The notes: generated by a model from the letters alone, not told the origin. A stretch of 64,000 nucleotides of DNA from Falsiroseomonas stagni DSM 19981 (GCF_900114315.1 NZ_FOSQ01000006.1:276661-340660); one strand, 5' to 3'; counted from the stretch's first letter, positions 8,312 to 17,317 are shown. Numbers and translations are program-made.

Positions 8312-8923
8312 TCACAGCGGCTCGGCCTCCGGCGGCGCGGCCAGGTCCCCGGCTTCCAGCTTCAGGCTTCGCGCGGTCTGCTCCGCCCGGTCCAGCGCCT
8401 TGTCCAGCGCCGCCATGGTGGCGGCCATGTCCTGCGTCTCGTCCTTCGACCAGGCGCGAATGGTGGCGAACCAGATGCCGGTAACGCCGGCGGCGCGCAG
8501 ATTGCCCTGCACCCCCGTCGAATCGAGCTCCGCCGAATCCAGGAAGCGCTGCATCGTCCGGTGCAGGATGGGGCCCATGGCAACGGCCAGCACCGGGTCC
8601 CGCCACAAATCATCCGCCAGGCGCAGCATCCCGGCGCGGTGCGGCACCAGCGCATCGATGCCGCGCATCAGCACGTCGAACAGCCGGTCCCGCGGCGTGC
8701 CGCCCTGGCCCGGCACCGTGCCGGTCGCCACGCTGTCCGCGACCGATTCCGCATGCAGTCGCAGCAGGTCGAGGCGCGAGGGAAAGCGCCGCGCCAGCTC
8801 CCCGGCACGGATGCCGGACGCCGTGGCCAGGCGGCCGAGGGTGACGCCCCGCCAGCCGTGATCCGCGATCACGGCGAAGAGGCCATCGAGGAGGCGGGAA
8901 TCAGGGGTGCCGGGCGTGTCCAT
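8312..8923 (-). CDS. TetR-family transcriptional regulator
   Basis: The 203-residue protein starts at the ATG at 8923, giving MDTPGTPDSRLL. It has an N-terminal TetR-like helix-turn-helix (LFAVIADHGWRGVTLGRLATASGIRAGELARRFPSRLDLL). The all-helical C-terminal ligand domain includes GIWFATIRAWSKDETQDMAATMAALDKAL split over several helices; this layout also resembles COQ9-type TetR relatives, so a role near ubiquinone metabolism cannot be excluded. Its start is upstream of the proC stop (44-bp gap). Its targets are unknown. Confidence 0.7.
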   Translation of the reverse strand: MDTPGTPDSRLLDGLFAVIADHGWRGVTLGRLATASGIRAGELARRFPSRLDLLRLHAESVADSVATGTVPGQGGTPRDRLFDVLMRGIDALVPHRAGMLRLADDLWRDPVLAVAMGPILHRTMQRFLDSAELDSTGVQGNLRAAGVTGIWFATIRAWSKDETQDMAATMAALDKALDRAEQTARSLKLEAGDLAAPPEAEPL

Positions 8924-8966
8924 GCCCCTGATGGTGGGGGCGCCGGGCGCGCTCGCCAATGGGAAA

Positions 8967-9767
8967 CTAGCCAGCAAGTTCCCTGGAGCGTGCCGTGGCG
9001 GCCGCGATGGCGCGGGAGATGTGGTCCGGCCAGGCCTTCTCCTCCATCAGCACGGCCAGCGCGCGCTCCGTCGTCCCCTTGGGGCTGGTGACGTTCTTGC
9101 GGAGCTGCGCCGCATCCTCCGTGCTCGCCGCCAGCAGGGCGCCCGACCCCGCGACGGTGCTGCGGGCCATGCGGCGGGCGAGGTCCGCCGGGATGCCCTG
9201 CTCCACCGCCGCCCGTTCCAGCAGCTCCGCCAGCAGGAAGACATAGGCCGGGCCGCCGCCCGACACCGCCGTGACGGGGTCGAGGAGCCCTTCCTCCTCC
9301 ACCCAGGCGATCTCCCCGGTCGCGCCCAGCAGCGTATCGGCCAGCGCCCGCTGCGCGGCGGAGACGCCGGGCGCGGCATAGGCGACGGTGAAGCCCTGGC
9401 GGACCGCAGCGGGCGTATTGGGCATGGCGCGGACCACGGCGGAACCGGCCCCGAGCAGCCCCTGCATGAAGGCCACCGTCTTGCCCGCCATGATGGAGAC
9501 GAAGACGGCCGAGCCCGCGAAGCGCGCATGGATCGGCAGCGTGGCCGGCGCTTCCTGCGGCTTGGTGGCCAGGATCACGGCGGCGGGCGCGAAGCCGGCC
9601 GGGATCTCCGCCGCATCACGCAGCAGCGTCGCGCCCGGGAAGGGCCCGGTGGCGAAGGGATCGACGATGATCGTCTCCCCCAGCCCGCGTTCCCGCCATC
9701 CCGCGAGCATGGCGCCGCCCATCTTGCCGCAGCCGATCAGAAGAAGGGGGGGAAGGGTGTCGGTCAT
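8967..9767 (-). CDS. proC: Pyrroline-5-carboxylate reductase
   Basis: The 266-residue cytoplasmic enzyme reduces 1-pyrroline-5-carboxylate to L-proline with NAD(P)H, the last step of proline synthesis. The N-terminal dinucleotide motif is LLLIGCGKMGGAML (9-22). The family signatures VVRAMPNTPAAV and the C-terminal TVAGSGALLAAS...LRKNVTSPKGTTERAL region are present. The start is the ATG at 9767. The gene lies between ybjN and the TetR gene on the same strand. Confidence 0.95.
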   Translation of the reverse strand: MTDTLPPLLLIGCGKMGGAMLAGWRERGLGETIIVDPFATGPFPGATLLRDAAEIPAGFAPAAVILATKPQEAPATLPIHARFAGSAVFVSIMAGKTVAFMQGLLGAGSAVVRAMPNTPAAVRQGFTVAYAAPGVSAAQRALADTLLGATGEIAWVEEEGLLDPVTAVSGGGPAYVFLLAELLERAAVEQGIPADLARRMARSTVAGSGALLAASTEDAAQLRKNVTSPKGTTERALAVLMEEKAWPDHISRAIAAATARSRELAG

Positions 9768-9812
9768 GGGGGATTTGTCCCCTGCCCCGCCCCCGCCGGC
9801 AAGGGTCCGGGG

Positions 9813-10319
9813 CTAGGCTTCCCCCACGCAGTCCAGCATCGCCGCCTGCAGCGCATCCGCCGGCGCCTTGCCGCCCCAGAGCACGAACTGGAAGGCCGGG
9901 AAGAAGCGCTCGCATTCCGTGATGGCGATGTCGACCATGTCCTCCAGGCTCTCGGCCGAGGCACCGGGCGCGCCGCGCAGCAGCACGGAATGGCGGAACA
10001 CCGGCACGCCATCGTCGCTGTCGATGCCGAAATGGCCGATCCAGAGCTTCTCATTGGCCAGGGCCAGCAGCTCGAACAGCCTCTCCCGCTTCCCCGCCGG
10101 CACCTTCAGGTCGAAGGTGCAGGAGAAATGCATGGCGCTGATCTCATGCGACCAGGAGAAATAGAGCCCGTAGTCGCACCATTTGCCGGGGGCCTCCGCG
10201 GCCATCTCGCTGTCGGAGCGGCGGTCGAAGGCCCAGTCATTGGCCGCGACGATCTGCTCCAGCACATCGAGGGGGTTCGCGGACCGGTCGCGTTCCTCGT
10301 AACCGAGATAGGCGGACAT
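9813..10319 (-). CDS. YbjN domain-containing protein
   Basis: The 168-residue protein starts at the ATG at 10319 behind a near-perfect Shine-Dalgarno (AAGGAGGTG). The sequence MSAYLGYEERDRSANPLDVLEQIVAANDWAFDRRSDSE, split by a conserved Trp and Glu-rich patch, is typical of YbjN proteins, which have a type-III-secretion-chaperone-like fold. Their role is poorly defined; they have been linked to stress and motility in enterobacteria. ProC lies downstream on the same strand. Confidence 0.85.
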   Translation of the reverse strand: MSAYLGYEERDRSANPLDVLEQIVAANDWAFDRRSDSEMAAEAPGKWCDYGLYFSWSHEISAMHFSCTFDLKVPAGKRERLFELLALANEKLWIGHFGIDSDDGVPVFRHSVLLRGAPGASAESLEDMVDIAITECERFFPAFQFVLWGGKAPADALQAAMLDCVGEA

Positions 10320-10508
10320 CGCGGCACCTCCTTCGCCCGATCGGGAAACCCGACCCCAAGGTATAGGGGGTCTGGCACCCCGAATCGCCACAAGGGGTAG
10401 ATTACGCAACCGCAAAACGCGGCTGCAAGCGTCGGTTCCGCGAAGCCTGCCAAAGAGTTGTGGACGAATCCGGCCATGGCGTCCCAGCCATGGCCCGGAA
10501 ACGCCGCC

Positions 10509-10856
10509 TCAGTCGCCGCTGGGCGTGCCGACCGGGTCGCCTTCCGGCGGGTGGGTGCGGGCGATCCGGGCCTCCAGCGCCGCCAGGGAGGCTTCGAGCG
10601 CGACCACCCGCGCCTCCAGCGCCTCCGCCTGTTCCCGCGCCCGGCGGGCCACTTCCAGGGCCGCGTCCAGGTCGTCCCGCTTCACCAGGTCCAGGCGCTG
10701 CACCATGGCGTCCATCTGCGCGCGGCCCATCGCCTCCGCTTCCTGGCGCGCACCGGCCAGGACGCTGAAGGCGCCGCCGGCCATGCCGGCCAGGTCATCG
10801 AACAGCCCCCGCTTGTTGCCGCCAGACCCGCCGGCCGAACCCGTTCCGCTGCTCAT
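10509..10856 (-). CDS. ubiK: UbiK-like accessory factor (BMFP domain)
   Basis: The 115-residue protein has an amphipathic N-terminal helix (GLFDDLAGMAGGAFSVLAGARQEAEAMGRAQM) and a C-terminal heptad coiled coil (LEARVVALEASLAALEARIA). This is the organisation of UbiK/YqiC, a trimeric accessory factor that helps ubiquinone synthesis and fuses membranes in vitro. The ATG at 10856 follows GGGAG; a GTG one codon upstream is an alternative. It is divergent from hldD. Confidence 0.8.
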   Translation of the reverse strand: MSSGTGSAGGSGGNKRGLFDDLAGMAGGAFSVLAGARQEAEAMGRAQMDAMVQRLDLVKRDDLDAALEVARRAREQAEALEARVVALEASLAALEARIARTHPPEGDPVGTPSGD

Positions 10857-11034
10857 CACGACACTCCCAACCCGTTAAGAAGCCACTGTCACGCCCGCCC
10901 CATCGCGGCCTATACGCACCCCGAAGCCGCGGCCTATACCCGCCGTCACGCGTGGGTCAAACCGCGCCCCGGCGCAAGGCCCAGGCCGCGTCCGGGCCCA
11001 TGGATCAAGCCGCGAGGCGAGAGGACAACCGCCG
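10857..11034. promoter_or_regulatory. Divergent ubiK/hldD promoter region
   Basis: This 178-bp gap must hold both promoters. It contains a 12-bp direct repeat CGCGGCCTATAC, two copies 24 bp apart (about 10904 and 10928), each ending in a TATAC that could act as a -10 element. No clear -35 partners are seen. Confidence 0.3.
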
Positions 11035-12027
11035 ATGTATCTGGTCACGGGCGGCGCCGGTTTCATCGGCTCCAACCTCGTCGCCGCCCTCTGTGACCGC
11101 GGGGAGGAGGTGATGGTGGTCGACCGCCTGCGCCAGGGGGAGCCGGGGCGGGAGAAGTGGCGCAACATCGCAAGGCACCCCATCGCCGGCATCCTGCCGC
11201 CGGAGGAGCTGGAGGATTTCTGGTCCGAGGACCCGGATGTGGAGGCCGTCCTCCACATGGGCGCCATCAGCGCCACCACCGCGACGGATGGCGACCTCGT
11301 GGCCGCCACCAACTTCACCCTGCCGCTCTGGCTCTGGGCCGTCTGCGCCGAACGCGGCATCCCGCTGATCTACGCCTCCTCCGCCGCCACCTATGGCGAT
11401 GGCGCCCAGGGCTTCGCGGATGAGGAGGCGAAGGCCGCCCTCGCGGCGCTCCGGCCGCTCAACCTCTATGGCTGGTCGAAGCTCGCCTTCGATCGCCGGG
11501 TGGCGGACATGCTGGACCGCGGCGTGCCGGCGCCGCCGCAATGGGCGGGGCTGCGCTTCTTCAACGTCTATGGCCCCAATGAATACCACAAGGGCCGCAT
11601 GGCCAGCGTCGTCTTCCACAAGTTCCACGAGGCCCGGTCCGGCGCGCCCGCCCGCTTGTTCCGGTCGGACCGCGAAGGCGTCGCCGATGGCGAGCAGATG
11701 CGCGACTTCGTCCATGTGGATGACTGCGTCGCCGCCATGCTCTGGCTGCTGGACAACCCGCAGGTCAGCGGCCTGTTCAACATCGGCTCCGGCCAGGCGC
11801 GCAGTTTCCTCGACCTGGTGCGCGCCATGTTCGCGGGCATGGGGGAGGCCGAGCGGATCGAGTTCATCGACATGCCGGCCGACCTCCGCGGCAAGTACCA
11901 GTATTTCACGGAGGCCCCGATGGCGAAGCTGCGCGCGGCGGGGTTCGACCGTCCCGCGACCTCGCTGGAGGACGGCGTCGGCCGCTACGTCCGCGATTTC
12001 CTCATGTCACCCGATCCGCATCGCTGA
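11035..12027 (+). CDS. hldD: ADP-L-glycero-D-manno-heptose-6-epimerase
   Basis: The 330-residue extended SDR converts ADP-D-glycero- to ADP-L-glycero-beta-D-manno-heptose for the LPS inner core. It has the NAD(P) motif TGGAGFIGSN (5-14), the Ser in YASSAATYGDG (113-123), the YxxxK pair Tyr145/Lys149 in LYGWSK, and the family-typical RFFNVYGPNEYHKG and KYQYFTEA. The length is normal. It indicates a heptose-containing LPS. The stop is followed at once by an unusual 81-bp inverted repeat. Confidence 0.95.
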   Translation: MYLVTGGAGFIGSNLVAALCDRGEEVMVVDRLRQGEPGREKWRNIARHPIAGILPPEELEDFWSEDPDVEAVLHMGAISATTATDGDLVAATNFTLPLWLWAVCAERGIPLIYASSAATYGDGAQGFADEEAKAALAALRPLNLYGWSKLAFDRRVADMLDRGVPAPPQWAGLRFFNVYGPNEYHKGRMASVVFHKFHEARSGAPARLFRSDREGVADGEQMRDFVHVDDCVAAMLWLLDNPQVSGLFNIGSGQARSFLDLVRAMFAGMGEAERIEFIDMPADLRGKYQYFTEAPMAKLRAAGFDRPATSLEDGVGRYVRDFLMSPDPHR

Positions 12028-12108
12028 GAGCTTGTGCGTTAATGCCCGACAGCACCGAACATCGAGGATACGGCGCCATGCGACCCGCGGGCATTGACGC
12101 TCAAGCTC
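12028..12108. repeat. Inverted repeat with 21-bp arms after hldD
   Basis: The arms GAGCTTGTGCGTTAATGCCCG-like at 12028-12048 and its near reverse complement at 12088-12108 match at 19 of 21 positions, around a 39-base loop. The structure begins at the base after the hldD stop. There is no U-tract, so it is not a typical intrinsic terminator. It could be a small inverted-repeat element or a processing or termination hairpin before lgt. Confidence 0.8.
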
Positions 12109-12135
12109 GATCCCTGATGAATCGTTGACCGGCTG

Positions 12136-12936
12136 ATGCTGCTAGCCCTGCCCTTCCCGATGATCGACCCCGTGCTGGTCGAGATCGGTCCCTTCGCGCT
12201 CCGCTGGTATGCGCTGGCCTATATCGCCGGCATCGTGCTCGGCTGGATGCTGGCGCGGCGCATGGTGGCGCTCGCGCCGCGAATCGCCACCCAGGAACAG
12301 GTGGATGATTTCGTCACCTGGGCGACGCTCGGCGTCATCCTCGGCGGGCGGCTCGGCTACGTGCTGTTCTATCGCCCCGGCTACTACATCACCGCGCCGC
12401 ATGAGGCGCTGTATGTCTGGCAGGGCGGCATGTCCTTCCATGGCGGGATGCTGGGCGTCATCGTCGCGGCCATCTGGTTCTGCCGCGGCCAGGGCCTGAA
12501 CCCGCTGGCCTTCGGGGATCGCATCGCGCCGGTCGTGCCGATCGGCCTGTTCTTCGGCCGCGTCGCCAACTTCATCAATGGCGAGCTCTGGGGCCGCGCC
12601 ACCGACGTGCCCTGGGCCATGGTCTTCCCGACCGGCGGCCCCGATCCGCGCCATCCGAGCCAGCTCTACCAGGCAGGGATGGAGGGCATCGCGCTCCTCA
12701 TCCTGCTGCAGTTGATGGTCCGCCAGCCCGCACTCCGGGACCGTCCCGGATTGCTCACCGGCACCTTCCTGGCGGGCTATGGCGTAGCGCGCTTCATCGG
12801 CGAATTCTTCCGCCAGCCGGATGCGCATCTCGGCTTCCTCTTCGCCGGCGCCACCATGGGGCAGTTGCTGTCCCTGCCGATGATCGCCGTGGGGCTGTTC
12901 CTGATCCTGCGGTCGAAGCGCGCCGTGACGGCGTGA
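12136..12936 (+). CDS. lgt: Prolipoprotein diacylglyceryl transferase
   Basis: The 266-residue inner-membrane enzyme transfers diacylglycerol from phosphatidylglycerol to the lipobox Cys of prolipoproteins. Family motifs include WYALAYIAGIVLGW, GGRLGYVLFY, the HGGMLG stretch with the conserved His, and FFGRVANFINGELWGR with the essential Arg and Asn. Seven helices fit the sequence. The ATG at 12136 is used; another ATG eight codons later is possible. The stop overlaps the GTG of the next gene (GTGA). Confidence 0.95.
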   Translation: MLLALPFPMIDPVLVEIGPFALRWYALAYIAGIVLGWMLARRMVALAPRIATQEQVDDFVTWATLGVILGGRLGYVLFYRPGYYITAPHEALYVWQGGMSFHGGMLGVIVAAIWFCRGQGLNPLAFGDRIAPVVPIGLFFGRVANFINGELWGRATDVPWAMVFPTGGPDPRHPSQLYQAGMEGIALLILLQLMVRQPALRDRPGLLTGTFLAGYGVARFIGEFFRQPDAHLGFLFAGATMGQLLSLPMIAVGLFLILRSKRAVTA

Positions 12937-13961
12937 CCGGCAGCGGCATGGCCGAAGGGATTGAACGCCTCGACCGCTTCATGGCCCGCGCGGTCGCGGC
13001 CTACTACGCCCGCCCCGCCTCCCCCTTCGGCCGGGGCGGCGACTTCACCACGGCGCCCGAGATCAGCCAGGCCTTCGGGGAGGTGCTGGGCGCCTGGGCC
13101 GCCGTGGTCTGGGACCGGATGGGCCGCCCCGATCCCGTGCTGCTGGTGGAATGCGGCCCGGGCCGCGGCACGCTGATGGCCGATGCGCTGCGCGCCGCCG
13201 GCGATGTGGCACCCGCCTTCCGGGCCGCGCTGCGGCTGCACCTGGTCGAAACCTCGCCAGCCCTCCGCGATGCGCAGCGCCGCGCGCTGGGCGATGCCGT
13301 GGCGGCCTGGCACGATGATCTCTCCGCCCTGCCCGCCGGCCCGCTGCTGCTGCTGGGCAATGAATTCCTCGATGCCTTGCCCATCCGGCAATTCGTCCGC
13401 CGCGGCGATGGCTGGGCGGAACGCCATGTCGCGGACGGCGCCTTTCACGAACTCCCCGCCGCCGACCCGCCCGCCTGGCCGGATGAGGCGCCGGAAGGCG
13501 CGGTGCGGGAGGTCTGCGAAGCGGCGGAGGCCATTATCCAGGCCCTGGCGCGGCGCCTGTCCACCCAGCGCGGCGCGGCGCTGTTCATCGACTACGGCCC
13601 CGCCGAATCCTGCCTGGGCGAGAGCCTGCAGGCGGTCTCCGGCCAGCAGGGCGGCATCGATCCCCTGGCCGGCCCCGGCACGGTGGACCTCACCGCCCAT
13701 GTCGATTTCGAAGCCCTCGCCACCCGGGCCCGCGAAGCCGGCGCAGTCGCGCAGGGGCCATTGCCGCAGGGGCTGTTCCTCCAGCGCCTCGGCCTGATGA
13801 CGCGCGCCGCCATGCTGGCCCAGTCCCGCCCGCGCCTGGCCGGCGACATCCTCTCCGGCGCCGAACGCCTGGTGGCGGCGGAAGGCATGGGCCGCCTGTT
13901 CAAGGCCCTGGCCGTCTGCGACCCTGCCCTCGCCCCCCTGCCTGGATTCGAGACCCCATGA
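12933..13961 (+). CDS. MidA/NDUFAF7-family SAM-dependent methyltransferase
   Basis: The 342-residue protein matches the DUF185/MidA family: FTTAPEISQAFGEVLGAW near residues 32-49, the SAM-binding VECGPGRGTLMADAL, and GNEFLDALPI. The mitochondrial homologue NDUFAF7 dimethylates an arginine of complex I subunit NDUFS2, so a role in complex I assembly is the best guess. It starts at GTG within the lgt stop, with an ATG five codons on as an alternative, and ends by ATGA overlap with pgeF. Confidence 0.9.
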   Translation: MTGSGMAEGIERLDRFMARAVAAYYARPASPFGRGGDFTTAPEISQAFGEVLGAWAAVVWDRMGRPDPVLLVECGPGRGTLMADALRAAGDVAPAFRAALRLHLVETSPALRDAQRRALGDAVAAWHDDLSALPAGPLLLLGNEFLDALPIRQFVRRGDGWAERHVADGAFHELPAADPPAWPDEAPEGAVREVCEAAEAIIQALARRLSTQRGAALFIDYGPAESCLGESLQAVSGQQGGIDPLAGPGTVDLTAHVDFEALATRAREAGAVAQGPLPQGLFLQRLGLMTRAAMLAQSRPRLAGDILSGAERLVAAEGMGRLFKALAVCDPALAPLPGFETP

Positions 13962-14722
13962 ACCCCGGCTACCTGACCGGCGCCCTGCCCCTGCCGCACG
14001 CCTTCTTCACGCGCCAGGGCGGCGTCTCCACCGGCGCCTTCGCCTCGCTGAACTGCTCCCTATCCTCCCCCGACGATCCGGAAGCCGTGCGCCGCAACCG
14101 CGCCGCTGCGGCCGGGGTGCTGGGCGCGGCACCCGGGGAGATGCTGGGCCTCTACCAGGTGCATGGCGTCGCGGTGGCGGATGGCCGCGCGCCTTGGGAC
14201 GACGCCACCCGCCCCCGCGCCGATGCGGCGGTGACGGACCGGCCCGGCCAGGTTCTGTCCATCGTCACCGCGGATTGCGCGCCGGTGCTGTTCGCGGATG
14301 CGGAGGCCGGGGTGGTCGGCGCCGCCCATGCGGGCTGGCGCGGCGCCGTGGCGGGGGTGCTGGAGGCGACGATCGACGCCATGGAAGGCCTCGGCGCCCG
14401 CCGCGCGCGCATCGCCGCCCTGGTCGGCCCCTGCATCGGCCAGGCGAGCTACGAGGTCGGCGCCGATCTGCGCGACGAGGTCCTGGCCCGGGACGCCGCG
14501 GATGCCCGCTTCTTCGCCCCCGGCCGGCGGGAGGATCGCTGGCAATTCGACCTGGCGGGCTATTGCGTGGCCAGGCTGGCCGCCGCCGGGGCCGGGCAAG
14601 CCCGCGCCCTGATGATCGATACCCTGGCGGAGGAGGATCGCTTCTTCAGCCATCGCCGCCGGACGCTGGCTGGCGGCGGGCCGATCGGCCACCAACTCTC
14701 CGCCATCGCGATACCACGGTGA
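13958..14722 (+). CDS. pgeF: PgeF-like laccase-domain protein (purine nucleoside phosphorylase/peptidoglycan editing)
   Basis: The 254-residue YfiH/multicopper-oxidase-like protein has the family landmarks FFTRQGGVSTGAFASLN, YQVHG with its His, IVTADCAPVLF with the metal-binding Cys, and AAHAGWRGAVAG with the third ligand His. E. coli PgeF keeps L-Ser out of peptidoglycan stems; other members, such as FAMIN relatives, are purine nucleoside enzymes. It is third in the lgt-midA-pgeF operon, joined by ATGA overlap. Confidence 0.9.
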   Translation: MNPGYLTGALPLPHAFFTRQGGVSTGAFASLNCSLSSPDDPEAVRRNRAAAAGVLGAAPGEMLGLYQVHGVAVADGRAPWDDATRPRADAAVTDRPGQVLSIVTADCAPVLFADAEAGVVGAAHAGWRGAVAGVLEATIDAMEGLGARRARIAALVGPCIGQASYEVGADLRDEVLARDAADARFFAPGRREDRWQFDLAGYCVARLAAAGAGQARALMIDTLAEEDRFFSHRRRTLAGGGPIGHQLSAIAIPR

Positions 14723-14726
14723 GGCC

Positions 14727-14795
14727 ATGCCCTACGTCGTCATGTTCATGGTACTGATGATGCTGACCATGCTGGTTTCCTGTGTCATCGCGTAG
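14727..14795 (+). CDS. Possible 22-residue hydrophobic peptide
   Basis: A short reading frame in the pgeF-lipoprotein junction encodes a Met-rich hydrophobic peptide (starts MPYVVMFMVLMMLTML), enough for one membrane helix. The ATG is four bases after the pgeF stop, and the frame overlaps the GTG start of the lipoprotein gene. There is a GAGG just upstream. It could be a real micro-protein or a leader that couples translation to the lipoprotein, but there is no independent support. Confidence 0.3.
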   Translation: MPYVVMFMVLMMLTMLVSCVIA

Positions 14796-15735
14796 CGCGC
14801 GGCGCGCCCTGCTGGCCGCGCTGGCGCCATTGGCGCTGGCCGCCTGCGGCGACCTTCCCCAGCCCTTCCGCGGCCGCCCCGGCCAGGTGGCGCGGCAGTT
14901 GCGCCGGCCGCCGGGCTACCGCCTGGCCATCCCGCCATCCCCCCAGGCGATGCTGACGGATGCCGATGCCGCATCCCTCGCCACCGCCATGGCGGAAGCC
15001 CTGGTGGCGCAGGAGATCCCGGCCGTGGCCGGCCCGGCCCTGCCGCTGGACTGGCAGCTGGTGGTGGGCGTGGAACGCGAAGGTGCCGTCGTCACCCCGC
15101 GCTTCGCCGTGACCAGCGGGGATGGCGTCGCGCTCGGCATGCTGGTCGGCCGCCCGGTGCCGGCGCGCGAATGGGCCGATGGCAATGCCCAGCTCTTCGC
15201 CCGCATCGCCGGGGAAGCCGCGCCACGGCTGGCGGACCTCCTCTCCCGCATCGAGGCGCAGGCCCGCACCGGCGATGAGCGCGCCGCCGGGTCCGGCGCG
15301 CCGGTGATGCGGCTGCTGCCCGTGCGCGGCGCGCCCGGCGATGGCAACCGCAGCCTGACCGCGAAGATGAAGGACAGCCTGGCCGCGCTGGGCTTCCAGG
15401 TGCAGGACCAGGCCGCAGGGGCCGATTTCGCCGTCTCCGGCGAGGTGACGATGGCCCCCGCCGGCCGCGGCATGCAGCGCGTGGAGATCGTCTGGACCGT
15501 CTCCCGCCGGGATGGCCAGGACCTGGGCCGCGTCGCGCAGTTGAACGAGGTGCCGGCCGGCACGCTGAACGGCCTGTGGGGCGACGTCGCCTTCGTGGTG
15601 GCGGAGGAAGCAGCCGGCGGCGTGCGGGACGTGGTGTTCAATGCCGGCGGCATCGGCGCCCGCCCGGCCGCGGCGCCCCCCCCGGCCAGCGCGCCGGCGG
15701 CGCCCCCGGCCGGATCGGCCCGCCCGCGGCGGTAG
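14782..15735 (+). CDS. Lipoprotein of unknown function
   Basis: The 317-residue product begins with a basic N-terminus and a lipobox LALAAC (Cys22), so it is probably a lipid-anchored envelope protein matured by the nearby Lgt. It has two related halves with a VVGVEREG and a [27 protein letters not shown] region and a Pro/Ala-rich tail from about 295. It starts at GTG 14782. I do not recognise the family. A strong hairpin follows 100 bp downstream. Confidence 0.8.
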   Translation: MSSRSARRALLAALAPLALAACGDLPQPFRGRPGQVARQLRRPPGYRLAIPPSPQAMLTDADAASLATAMAEALVAQEIPAVAGPALPLDWQLVVGVEREGAVVTPRFAVTSGDGVALGMLVGRPVPAREWADGNAQLFARIAGEAAPRLADLLSRIEAQARTGDERAAGSGAPVMRLLPVRGAPGDGNRSLTAKMKDSLAALGFQVQDQAAGADFAVSGEVTMAPAGRGMQRVEIVWTVSRRDGQDLGRVAQLNEVPAGTLNGLWGDVAFVVAEEAAGGVRDVVFNAGGIGARPAAAPPPASAPAAPPAGSARPRR

Positions 15736-15834
15736 ACCATACCTGCCGATGGCGGGAGGGCGGCCCCGGCGGTGGGGCCGCCATGCGTGGGCGTCATCCG
15801 CCCGCGATGGACACCCAACCGTCACGTTGCTACC

Positions 15835-15861
15835 AACCCGCCCGTCGCGACGGGCGGGTTT
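15835..15861 (+). terminator. Intrinsic terminator-like hairpin between lipoprotein and prs
   Basis: The arms AACCCGCCCG (15835-15844) and CGGGCGGGTT (15851-15860) pair perfectly around a 6-base centre and are followed by T. It sits 40 bases before the prs start, so it either ends the lgt-lipoprotein transcript or attenuates entry into prs. Confidence 0.6.
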
Positions 15862-15901
15862 CCGGCGCGCCACCCTCCCTTGCCCCCGGGGTTCGTGTCG
15901 C

Positions 15902-16834
15902 ATGAAGATCATCGCCTGCAACAGCAACCGCCCGCTTGCAGAGGCGGTGGCATCGGCGCTGGGCATCCCGCTCACCCAGGCCTCCGTCCGCCGCTTCGCG
16001 GACATGGAGATCTTCTGCGAGATCCATGAGAACGTCCGCGGCGAGGATGTCTTCGTGGTCCAGTCCACGAGCTACCCCGCGAACGACAACCTGATGGAAC
16101 TGCTGATCATGCTGGACGCGCTGAAGCGCGGCAGCGCGCGGCGCATCACGGCGGTCATCCCCTATTTCGGCTATGCGCGGCAGGACCGGAAATCGGGCCC
16201 CCGCACGCCGATCTCCGCCAAGCTCGTGGCGAACCTCATCACCGCGGCCGGCGCCAACCGCGTGCTGACGATGGATCTGCACGCAGCCCAGATCCAGGGC
16301 TTCTTCGACATCCCCGTCGACAACCTCTTCGCCGCGCCGCTCTTCGCGCGCGACATCCAGGAGCGTTTCGCGGGCCGCGACCTGATGGTGGTCTCCCCCG
16401 ATGTGGGCGGCGTGGTCCGCGCCCGCGCCATCGCGGCGCGCATCCACACCGACCTCGCGATCATCGACAAGCGCCGCCCCCGCGCCGGCGTTTCCGAAGT
16501 GATGAACGTGATCGGTGAGGTCGAGGGCCGGCACTGCATCCTGGTGGACGACATCGTCGATTCCGGCGGCACCCTCTGCAACGCGGCGGAGGCGCTGCTG
16601 AAGAACGGCGCCAAGTCGGCCAGCGTCTATGTCACGCACGGCGTCTTCTCCGGCGGCGCGGTGGCGCGCGTCGGCGCCGCGGCGATCGAGCACATGATCG
16701 TCACGGACAGCATCCTGGCGACCGAGGCCGTGCGCGTCAGCCGCAACATCAAGCAGCTGACCATCGCCCCCCTGCTGGCGGAGGCGATGAAGCGCATCAG
16801 CGAGGAAAGCTCCGTCTCCACGCTGTTCAACTGA
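15902..16834 (+). CDS. prs: Ribose-phosphate pyrophosphokinase
   Basis: The 310-residue enzyme makes PRPP from ribose 5-phosphate and ATP for nucleotide, His and Trp synthesis. Landmarks are [18 protein letters not shown], the flexible-loop [18 protein letters not shown], the [13 protein letters not shown] region and the PRPP-binding loop [13 protein letters not shown]. The ATG at 15902 gives the normal length; upstream extension would run through the terminator hairpin. The stop overlaps the start of a small lipoprotein gene by one base (TGATG). Confidence 0.97.
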   Translation: MKIIACNSNRPLAEAVASALGIPLTQASVRRFADMEIFCEIHENVRGEDVFVVQSTSYPANDNLMELLIMLDALKRGSARRITAVIPYFGYARQDRKSGPRTPISAKLVANLITAAGANRVLTMDLHAAQIQGFFDIPVDNLFAAPLFARDIQERFAGRDLMVVSPDVGGVVRARAIAARIHTDLAIIDKRRPRAGVSEVMNVIGEVEGRHCILVDDIVDSGGTLCNAAEALLKNGAKSASVYVTHGVFSGGAVARVGAAAIEHMIVTDSILATEAVRVSRNIKQLTIAPLLAEAMKRISEESSVSTLFN

Positions 16835-16977
16835 TGAAGCGCGCCTGCCTCCTCCTCGCGCTGCTGGCCTTGGCGGGCTGCACCACGGACCAGGTGGCGC
16901 GCAGCGCGGCTTCCGCCTGCCGGGCCAACCCGCAATCCTGCACCGATCATACGGCGCCGGAGGTCACGCGCCGCTGA
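16834..16977 (+). CDS. Small lipoprotein (47 residues)
   Basis: An ATG overlapping the prs TGA begins a 47-codon frame, [16 protein letters not shown] followed by a short polar tail ending VTRR. The basic start, hydrophobic stretch and lipobox LAGC (Cys16) make it a credible entericidin-like small lipoprotein; two further Cys (29 and 36) could form a disulfide. It is translationally coupled to prs. Function is unknown. Confidence 0.65.
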   Translation: MKRACLLLALLALAGCTTDQVARSAASACRANPQSCTDHTAPEVTRR

Positions 16978-17041
16978 TCGGCGCGTGATGCAACCAGTCC
17001 ACCCCTGACGACGTTGCGCTGCCTCTCTCGCGGAGGCAGGC

Positions 17042-17311
17042 ATGATCTACTGGATGGTGGTGGGGCTGCTGGCCCTGGCCGAATGGTATCGCGCGGATGG
17101 GCACCACATCCGCAACCGCGCCATGGTGGCGACGCTGACGATGGCGGGCGGCCTGCTGCTGGGCGTGCCCCTGCTATTCGCCCTGGGCCTGGCCGCCGCG
17201 ACCTGGTTCTGGGCGATGATCCCGCTGCAATGGCCGCGCGCCAGCGCCGCCGCGGGCATCGCGGCCGGCGCCGGCATCACGGGATGGGCGCTCGGCCTGT
17301 CGCTGTCCTGA
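17042..17311 (+). CDS. Small membrane protein (89 residues)
   Basis: This protein has an N-terminal helix (MIYWMVVGLLALAEWY), a central hydrophobic stretch (LLLGVPLLFALGLAAATWFWAM) and a glycine/alanine-rich third helix. It starts behind GGAGGCAGGC. No family is recognised. It lies between the prs unit and the convergent OB-fold gene, whose stop is seven bases from its own. Confidence 0.55.
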   Translation: MIYWMVVGLLALAEWYRADGHHIRNRAMVATLTMAGGLLLGVPLLFALGLAAATWFWAMIPLQWPRASAAAGIAAGAGITGWALGLSLS

Positions 17312-17317
17312 TCGCGG

